Below are positions 56,801 to 64,000 of a DNA stretch of 64,000 nucleotides, in pieces. Each line of letters starts with the position of its first letter. Position 1 is the stretch's first letter. The stretch is from Burhinus oedicnemus (taxonomy: Eukaryota > Chordata > Aves > Charadriiformes > Burhinidae). The notes below the pieces were generated by a model. That model saw nothing but the letters and a program-made list of their open reading frames with translations. It was not told where the DNA came from and did no database searches. Made by a program: the position numbers and the translations under genes. The DNA lies in the NCBI GenBank assembly GCA_008921705.1, contig VFFE01009068.1, forward strand, positions 4,003,957-4,067,956, in the 5' to 3' direction.

Positions 56801-59800
56801 AAGCACAAGGATTATTTTTCTAGCAGTGACTCAAGATACCACCAACTACTGTAAGCAAACCAGGTAATTTTTATTTCAGGAAGTCAGATCATACTGGAAG
56901 GCCAAAAGCTGATGCCACAGTAAAAGTAGATCAAGTAGTGTTTAGCCCTCTTAGTTTAGATCAGACTCACCTTGTGTTTATTTCAGTCAGTACCAAACAA
57001 CGCAAAGTAACATCTAGTACAGCTATGCAGCCGTGTGGACAACTACAGAAATGCTGGGAGTAACTTGTAATGGTTTGATAGTACTTAATATTATAAGAAA
57101 AATTCTGAAGAGAAAATGCAATTTCAAGCTAGTTGATAATACTATACCATCTTCAAGTGCAATGAAGTAAGCTCACTGTTAAGATCTGTTTTCAAATAAG
57201 TAAATCTGGAAATTCATCCTTCTCATTACAAAAGCACTCCCCTCCACCCTCATACCAAAAAGCAACCATCTACGCTATTTTCTCTGCCCTTCATCATTTG
57301 TATTTCACTCCCAGAGGAACCTCTCAATGGCTCTGGTCCCTGAGAAATCTCATGAAAGTATTACAAATTCTGCATATAACATAAGTTGAAATTCATGAAG
57401 TTCTTCCAAACATTTAGACCAAGGGGGTTTCTGCTAGGTACCACCTTTCAAATTTCTTTCAACCTACAAAGTAGTTACAGACGCCTTGTTCTTTTGCTTG
57501 TCAAAGTTGGGAAGACTAGACTTGCTTTTCCTAGCATGTAAATGGTTTCAATACACAGCAAACTTCACAAACAGGAAGAAATGCCAGATCAGCAATTTTT
57601 AGAAAGTAACATAGAAACAGCTGGTGAGGTGTGTAAGCTGGGCACTTATCTTCCAACTGTCCCTTTTCATTCCCAACCATGGAAATCTTGATTTTTGTTT
57701 TCCCCATGTCATCAGTCTCAAATAACAATCAAAGAAAACATTATCCACTTTGCCTTGGAAGACTCAGGCTGTAACAACTCTGTACGACCATGCACACCTA
57801 CAACACAAAAACAGATCCCAGAAACTACACATGGGTTTAGAGACTCCACATTCTGATTTCATCTCGTATCATTAAATTGTGATTACACATACATTTACAG
57901 AAAACGCTCTGATAATCCAGTCATCTTTTGTAACTGTTACTTAAGCTACTATCTGAAAGTGAAGTTCAGCTGCAATACTCCAGACCTTAAGAGCACTGAA
58001 CCTGGCTGTTTACAGTGAAGTTTTTACCTTTCTAACATATTTCAAGGATGAAACACACGTGCACGTCGATGCCTTTCATGGTCTAAGTCTAAGCCACTCT
58101 CTTACTCTTTAAGATCAGTGAAGAGGTCTTTAGAGGTCTTTGCTTCTATCTACAGAAAATGGCTCTACAGACCAAAAAGGCTTTACAGCTTGCTTCATTT
58201 TTCCTGTAGCTCTGAGAGACAAGGATGGGCAAATACTTCGCACAGTAGCGTAACTATAAGTAATCTAAACAATATTCTTTTCAGATGACACCAAGCTTCA
58301 TCACTACAATCTAAGCACAGCCGTATATTTTAATAGGTTGTTACTTTGAAAATAAAAATGTTTCTTTTGGGTAGTTCAAATTCATAGTGTTATCGCTAAG
58401 CAACTATTTCTACAACTGCTGTTCAACTTTTGACACAAAACCCAGGAATACAGGAGGCAAACTAGGGCATTTAGAAGTGTGAAATAACCATTAAGACACA
58501 CAAAATTGTGTTATCAGTGCAGAGTGCAATAAGGTGGAGAGCCTTGATCTGCACAACAGCCAAACATGACCTTCAGAAGATCTGGATAGAAAAGTACAAA
58601 GCAATAGGCTCTGAAAAAACTAGAGCCAAAGGGAAAAAATGCACTAAAAAAAGACATATCCGGGGGGGGTGGGGGCTAAATCTAATAAAGCGACACTATT
58701 TAAGAGAGAAGTTTTGTTTTCCCACAAACGTTATGAGAAAGAGGTGACCTAAACGTCATGATACTTTCTGAAGAAGAAATATAAATATGCTTCATATGCC
58801 TATCAGCCCTCTGTACATACAGGTATATATAGACCAGTAAAATTACACCACTGTCAATCTCATGAGGGTAAATGAGATAATGTGGAGCATGCACAACTTA
58901 ATTTGTTGTCAAACCACAAACGTCACACAGCTACTAGCTTTTCATACCAGTACACTACATGAGTTAAGATCTTGTGTTTATATAGTTAAGCAAGTAGAAG
59001 ACTCCAATACTAAAGAACGTGCCTAAACAAAACATGGAAGATTATATTTTGAGCGAGCATATGACTGCTGATCACACCAGGCCAAATTTAAACAAAAAAA
59101 ACCCCAAATCCCTGGAGACAAAGTGTTAATATATTAACCCACTTTCATCAGGATTATTTAAACTATGCATTGTTACAAAAGAAAATTTAAGAGAAAAGGA
59201 ACAGAGCCCTTTATATACTCAGAACATTGGCTGCCCACGTGAAGAGTTCATAAACTCAAAGCAAAACAAAGTAGGGGAGAGGGCTTGGCAATCTTTCTAC
59301 ACAAAAGAAACTGCAGGAGAAGTCAAGGTCAAATGAGTTAGATCTCTACTCTATCATTAATAACTGTGATACAACTATTTTATAGGAAAATTCCTTCCCT
59401 GGTCTTGTCCTCTTCTGTTCCCTACTAATTCCTAGCTCTGTCTGGGAAATGGGATTGGCATTAGTACGTGGAGCTATCACCCTGCCTGCACCTTCTCCTT
59501 AACACAATGAATTCAAGACACAGTAAGTGTGGCTAGAAAAAATTTATGATAAAACTCTCAGTGTTTAGCAGAAGCCGATGTCTTTCCAACCTGCCAACTT
59601 AATCAAATATGGTTGTGATTTCTTACAGTCATAGTTTATGCCATACTTCCAAAAACATTCACTTCTGCTTTTACTGGATTCACGATTTTTTTTCACACAT
59701 ACTAAGTTTAGAGAAATCACTAAAGAGAAGAAAATACAAAAGGATCGATAAAACCAAAAGGCAACCTGCGGACTTACTTAGCAGTATGCTACCTGTGATG

Positions 59801-60436
59801 ATTTTAAACACATTCTACAGTAAATGATATTTCACATAACTGTTTTATTGAATGTTAAAACAGGAAGAACAAAATAAAAACACAAAACGACATTTATTTA
59901 CATGGAAGAAAACAATCATAGCGGTGGAGTAAGCAGCCAAGAAGTAATTCCAAACAAAAAACCTTCTCGACTGTGTTTCTGAAAACAGCAAGTAGTATAG
60001 CTGAAATATACCCACCATAACTAGTATTTCATCAACACCTGCTGATGAAAGCAACTACGAAAAGCAACCTGTTGTTGCTTGTCACTTTACAAGGCATAGA
60101 TAAAGAGGTTGCAAAGAGCACAAGAATTCCAGGCCCGGAAGAAACGCCGCTTTCCAAAGAAAAAAAATAATTTACCCTGGTCTAATTTAGCCACTGTTAT
60201 GGGAACTGTTTCCGAGACCCTTCTTCCCTCCCTCTCTCCCTCCGCCACCCGCCCAACTCCCCAGCCCAGGCAAAGCCACTCGGAATTGTTTTGCCCGCAG
60301 CACCGCCACCGCCGCACGTGCCCCAGGTCGCCGGGCCCTGAAGAGGCAACAGCTCCCAGCAGCGGCGGGGCCCCGCCGCCCCCGGCTCTCCCCCGCCCGC
60401 TCCCGCCCCCACCTACCGAGCGGCGCCGTCCCTCCC

Positions 60437-61252
60437 NNNNNNNNNNNNNNNNNNNNNNNNNNNNNNNNNNNNNNNNNNNNNNNNNNNNNNNNNNNNNNNN
60501 NNNNNNNNNNNNNNNNNNNNNNNNNNNNNNNNNNNNNNNNNNNNNNNNNNNNNNNNNNNNNNNNNNNNNNNNNNNNNNNNNNNNNNNNNNNNNNNNNNNN
60601 NNNNNNNNNNNNNNNNNNNNNNNNNNNNNNNNNNNNNNNNNNNNNNNNNNNNNNNNNNNNNNNNNNNNNNNNNNNNNNNNNNNNNNNNNNNNNNNNNNNN
60701 NNNNNNNNNNNNNNNNNNNNNNNNNNNNNNNNNNNNNNNNNNNNNNNNNNNNNNNNNNNNNNNNNNNNNNNNNNNNNNNNNNNNNNNNNNNNNNNNNNNN
60801 NNNNNNNNNNNNNNNNNNNNNNNNNNNNNNNNNNNNNNNNNNNNNNNNNNNNNNNNNNNNNNNNNNNNNNNNNNNNNNNNNNNNNNNNNNNNNNNNNNNN
60901 NNNNNNNNNNNNNNNNNNNNNNNNNNNNNNNNNNNNNNNNNNNNNNNNNNNNNNNNNNNNNNNNNNNNNNNNNNNNNNNNNNNNNNNNNNNNNNNNNNNN
61001 NNNNNNNNNNNNNNNNNNNNNNNNNNNNNNNNNNNNNNNNNNNNNNNNNNNNNNNNNNNNNNNNNNNNNNNNNNNNNNNNNNNNNNNNNNNNNNNNNNNN
61101 NNNNNNNNNNNNNNNNNNNNNNNNNNNNNNNNNNNNNNNNNNNNNNNNNNNNNNNNNNNNNNNNNNNNNNNNNNNNNNNNNNNNNNNNNNNNNNNNNNNN
61201 NNNNNNNNNNNNNNNNNNNNNNNNNNNNNNNNNNNNNNNNNNNNNNNNNNNN
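60437..61252. other. Assembly gap, 816 N
   Basis: All bases are N. The flanks are extremely GC-rich, so this is probably unsequenced promoter and exon 1 DNA. It is the likely place of the missing ZNF654 first coding exon and of the CGGBP1 first exon or start site. Confidence 0.99.
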
Positions 61253-61357
61253 GGCGAGGCCTGGGGGCTGGGCCGGGCCCTCAGCCCGCTGGGGCGGGGT
61301 TGGAGAGGAGAAGGGCGGGCGGCGGACCCCGCCGCACCTCAGAGGCCCTCACGGGTT

Positions 61358-61365
61358 AAATGGCG
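61358..61365 (+). promoter_or_regulatory. YY1-like motif
   Basis: AAATGGCG, a good match to the YY1 core often found just downstream of starts of housekeeping CpG-island genes. It is on the CGGBP1 strand; occupancy is not shown. Confidence 0.3.
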
Positions 61366-61660
61366 CCGTCAATCCGGTGACCAAACCCTGAGGGGTAAAC
61401 GCGTGGAGTTCCCAGCGAAACCCGTTTGGCTGTGGGAGATCCGGGCCTGCGTTCCTCCTCACCTGAAACGCTCCCGGGGCTCGCCAAGGGGGTCCCCGGC
61501 ACACGCAGAGGATCTGTCTCCGGGGCCGTGTTTTAGCCAAGGCGTGTTCGTCCGCCTCCCCCAGGGATCCGACCGCGTCGGGAAATCTCGCCTCTTGGGA
61601 ACGCTGGGGTGTCTGTCCTGCACGCCCCATCTGCACGCACACCTTCCCCTGCACTTGGGA

Positions 61661-63461
61661 ACCCAGAAGTCACTTAGGCATCAGTAGGCATCAAAGAATC
61701 CATGCCAAAAGAAAAAAACCACCAAAAATCCTGTGTTTCGATAGTTGTGCTGCTCACGGAATTCCTGCGGATTTTGATAAAGGCATAAGTGCAAACACCT
61801 AGTTTGGTAGGGGATTTGTTTTGACATTTCAGAAGCCTAAGCAACAAGTTTATGTTAGGGTAAGACTTGTTTTCCGCTTGATTTCAGGAAACAGTTACTG
61901 AGGAAACTCATGGGGATAAATTGCATAAAGGAACAAAAAGAATGAAAAAAGATTGTTTATCTTACTCTGTAGTGTTGTGCAGTATCAGTCAAGGCTTACA
62001 GTTCTGGAAAGTAGCAGATAGTGCAAAAAATTAACTAGGAAATTAGCTAATAGCAAGATCTGTGTCTCCTTTTTTTCCAAGAGGTTGCCATCTCTTATTG
62101 TAGCAGTGATTTTAAGAAAAAATGCAATCGTGAAGACTGAATTCTCTGTTCCTTTACTCTATTTACAGAGCAAGCAAAAGGCATTCTAGACAGCAGAAAC
62201 TCCATTCAGTCCTTAGAGCTGGACAAGCTCAGCTTAGTTAGTTTGGAAATTCTGGTCTTTTGAAGGCAGATCTTTTAAAATGTTGCAACAGCAAACTCTG
62301 TATGTCTAACAAAATAAGTACAGAGAATAATGTATCTAGAGGTATTCTGATGTCTCAGTCTGCCTTGTAAGCACAGGCAATATAAAATTCTTCAAAGTCA
62401 TTCATACCCATAAGTAAATGCCCAGGCAACCTATTATGTTTCCTCAAAGTATGTACCAAAATATATTTTTTCGTAAACACCTGTTGCCATTTTTTGTTAA
62501 GGAAGTGGGTAGTTAATGTAACGAATGATCATTTTGCTCAAAGAACCTGAAACCTGAACAGAGCTTTTTCTTAACTTTACTTTGAAAAGAACTTAAATTA
62601 TCTTGGATGAGATTTACACCAGCTACTCTGTTTCTCAACAACAAAAAAAGAAATAGGTCCTGTTTGATTTTAGTACACTCGACTAGGTTATTGCCTGCTT
62701 TGGTAACATAGTGTAATTTAGAGTGATGTTAGAAAGTGTCCAGCTCTCTTAGTTATCAGTTACCTTCCTCAGAGAAGTTGTTGTCTTTGAAAGTACAGGT
62801 TCTTATCTTGCATTGAAAGGTATGCAATTTTCTGTTCACATTAGGCTGTTCCACCAGTCTCTAGTTGCAATGAGAAAATGATTTGCTTTTTACTCTGAGT
62901 TAAGGTTCAATCTAATAGTTGTAGTTTGAGCTGGGGCAAAAGTGAAGGGTATTCCCAAATGAGTGCTGACAAAGCTCAGCTTTAGTTGTTTTGTTTGGGG
63001 TTTTTTTGCTGGCTTTTTTAAGTGACAGTAAAGACCTTCTAGCCTGATATTTGGACAACTAAGTTTTTGCTAACAGAACTATACATATTTTCAGGAAGTA
63101 AACAGAAAAACTCAACAGAACTAAGAAACCGTAAAATACGTTGAAAATACTAAGAAGAAAGCACCCTTTACCCTAAAGAGTAAAGGATAAAAACTCTCCA
63201 AGAAAAAGCAAAAACCCTTTCTATTTGACTTTCAGTGAAGAACAGATTGAGTTTTGAGGGTTCTGTTGAGCACTGTAGAAACTAAAAAGTATTTTACTCT
63301 GATCCATGAGGAACTTCAGTCTCCTAAGTTCTTTGGACTTCAAGATGAAGAACATTTCAATAATAGTTTCACACATGTATTGGATATTGAATAGACTGCA
63401 TCTAGAACTATTTGGTTGAAATCATTAGCACGCTTTCACAATATTTTTTTTTTTCCCCCAG
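61661..63461 (+). other. CGGBP1 5' intron
   Basis: AT-rich stretch between the CpG island and the coding exon. It ends with a pyrimidine tract and two close acceptors: AG at 63460-63461 and at 63467-63468. No other exon or repeat is recognised. Confidence 0.55.
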
Positions 63462-63490
63462 CTTTCAGGTAAAGTTTATTGAAGGCAACA

Positions 63491-63994
63491 ATGGAACGAT
63501 TTGGAGTGAAGTCCGCTCCATCACGTAACCGCTCGAAGACTGCTTTGTATGTAACTCCTCAGGATCGTGTGACTGAGTTTGGCAGTGAGCTGCATGAAGA
63601 TGGAGGAAAACTCTTCTGTACTTCCTGCAATGTGGTTCTGAATCATGTTCGCAAGTCTGCGATCAATGACCACCTCAAGTCTAAAACACACACAAAGCGA
63701 AAGGCAGAGTTTGAAGAGCAGAACGTCAGGAAGAAGCAAAGGACTCTGACTGCCTCCCTTCAGTGCAACAGTACTGCCCAGACAGAGAAAACCAGCGTCA
63801 TCCAGGACTTTGTGAAAATGTGCCTGGAAGCTAATATTCCACTTGAGAAGGCTGATCATCCATCTGTGCGAGCCTTTTTGTCCCGCTACGTCAAGAATGG
63901 CAGTTCAATACCCAAGTCAGACCAGCTAAGGAAAGCATACCTGCCTGATGGGTATGACAATGAGAACCAACTCATCAATACTGAAGACCGTTGA
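63491..63994 (+). CDS. CGGBP1: CGGBP1, CGG triplet repeat-binding protein 1
   Basis: Complete single-exon coding region of 167 residues, the same length as the human protein. It is a nuclear protein that binds unmethylated CGG repeats and other GC-rich DNA, and affects transcription and repeat silencing. A BED/C2H2-type finger uses C43, C46, H61 and H67 (FCTSCNVVLNHVRKSAINDH region). A basic nuclear localisation signal spans 69-84 (KRKAEFEEQNVRKKQR). The C-terminal half (QDFVKMCLEANIPLEKADHP onward) is near-identical to other amniotes. ATG at 63491 follows a 5' UTR exon start at 63462 or 63469; the frame is open a little upstream (TTG at 63479) but has no earlier ATG. The family is considered derived from an hAT-type DNA transposase. 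The 3' UTR continues beyond the window. Confidence 0.98.
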   Translation: MERFGVKSAPSRNRSKTALYVTPQDRVTEFGSELHEDGGKLFCTSCNVVLNHVRKSAINDHLKSKTHTKRKAEFEEQNVRKKQRTLTASLQCNSTAQTEKTSVIQDFVKMCLEANIPLEKADHPSVRAFLSRYVKNGSSIPKSDQLRKAYLPDGYDNENQLINTEDR

Positions 63995-64000
63995 GAAGAA

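Larger units (their letters stand above)
48925..60436 (-). other. ZNF654 intron 1
   Basis: More than 11 kb. AT-rich with no further coding exon recognised. It holds a 16-C run at 51022-51037, an old CR1/L3-like fragment at about 51480-51720 and short direct repeats at 53785-53835. GC and CpG content rises sharply from about 60230 towards the promoter. A possible donor TCG|GTAGGT lies near 60420, so the right end may include 5' UTR exon sequence. Confidence 0.55.
60230..61660. promoter_or_regulatory. CpG island, likely bidirectional ZNF654/CGGBP1 promoter
   Basis: Very GC- and CpG-rich sequence on both sides of an N gap, between minus-strand ZNF654 and plus-strand CGGBP1. The head-to-head arrangement is the one known for these two genes in other amniotes. 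Transcription starts are not visible; they probably lie in or near the gap. No TATA box is seen. Confidence 0.75.

Noticed and set aside
60109..61359. 416-codon open frame across the promoter gap
   Set aside because: More than 270 of its codons are N; it is open only because unknown bases contain no stops.
1..64000. tRNA, rRNA, CRISPR, operon or riboswitch features
   Set aside because: None seen. The window is vertebrate nuclear DNA and no such pattern was found on reading, though a dedicated covariance search was not possible here.

Overview
The window looks like a bird genome. CR1 non-LTR retrotransposons with the avian 3' tail (an ATTCTATG-type repeat) lie at 5.6-7.5 kb, introns are AT-rich and CpG-poor, promoters are very GC-rich and partly unsequenced, and three vertebrate genes appear in the order known from amniote 3p11-type synteny: C3orf38 homologue, ZNF654, CGGBP1. 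There are no prokaryotic or organellar features.

Layout. Positions 1-11.6 kb lie downstream of C3orf38. They hold two CR1 copies in opposite orientation, a long open reading frame at 3.9-4.4 kb, and several minus-strand exon-like segments (142-299, 8115-8308, 9341-9437, 9919-10074) that I cannot assign to a known gene. The clearest encodes a C-terminus with a membrane helix and a basic tail. C3orf38 runs on the minus strand from 18695 to 11778 in three exons that join in frame. Its first intron holds a 20-N gap, a decayed gammaretrovirus-type envelope fragment and an unidentified coding-like block. From 19.0 to 24.3 kb nothing genic is seen.

ZNF654 fills most of the rest on the minus strand. 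Eight coding exons (48924 down to 28276) join in a single frame of 1056 codons plus stop, ending in an 8-nt coding piece. The first coding exon is not visible and probably lies in the 816-N gap at 60437-61252. The 3' UTR may reach about 24.36 kb. A 79-nt exon candidate at 39352-39430 has the same phases as the 136-nt exon at 42038-42173, so it could replace that exon or act as an alternative start.

CGGBP1 lies on the plus strand at the right edge (63491-63994, complete 167-aa protein). It is head-to-head with ZNF654 across a GC-rich island interrupted by the N gap, which suggests a shared bidirectional promoter. ZNF654 (zinc-finger protein of the RLF/ZNF292 group) and CGGBP1 (CGG-repeat binding protein) are both DNA-binding nuclear proteins. 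C3orf38 is a conserved protein of poorly known function. The most novel material is the set of unassigned minus-strand exon-like segments below 10.1 kb and the block at 17.3-17.8 kb.
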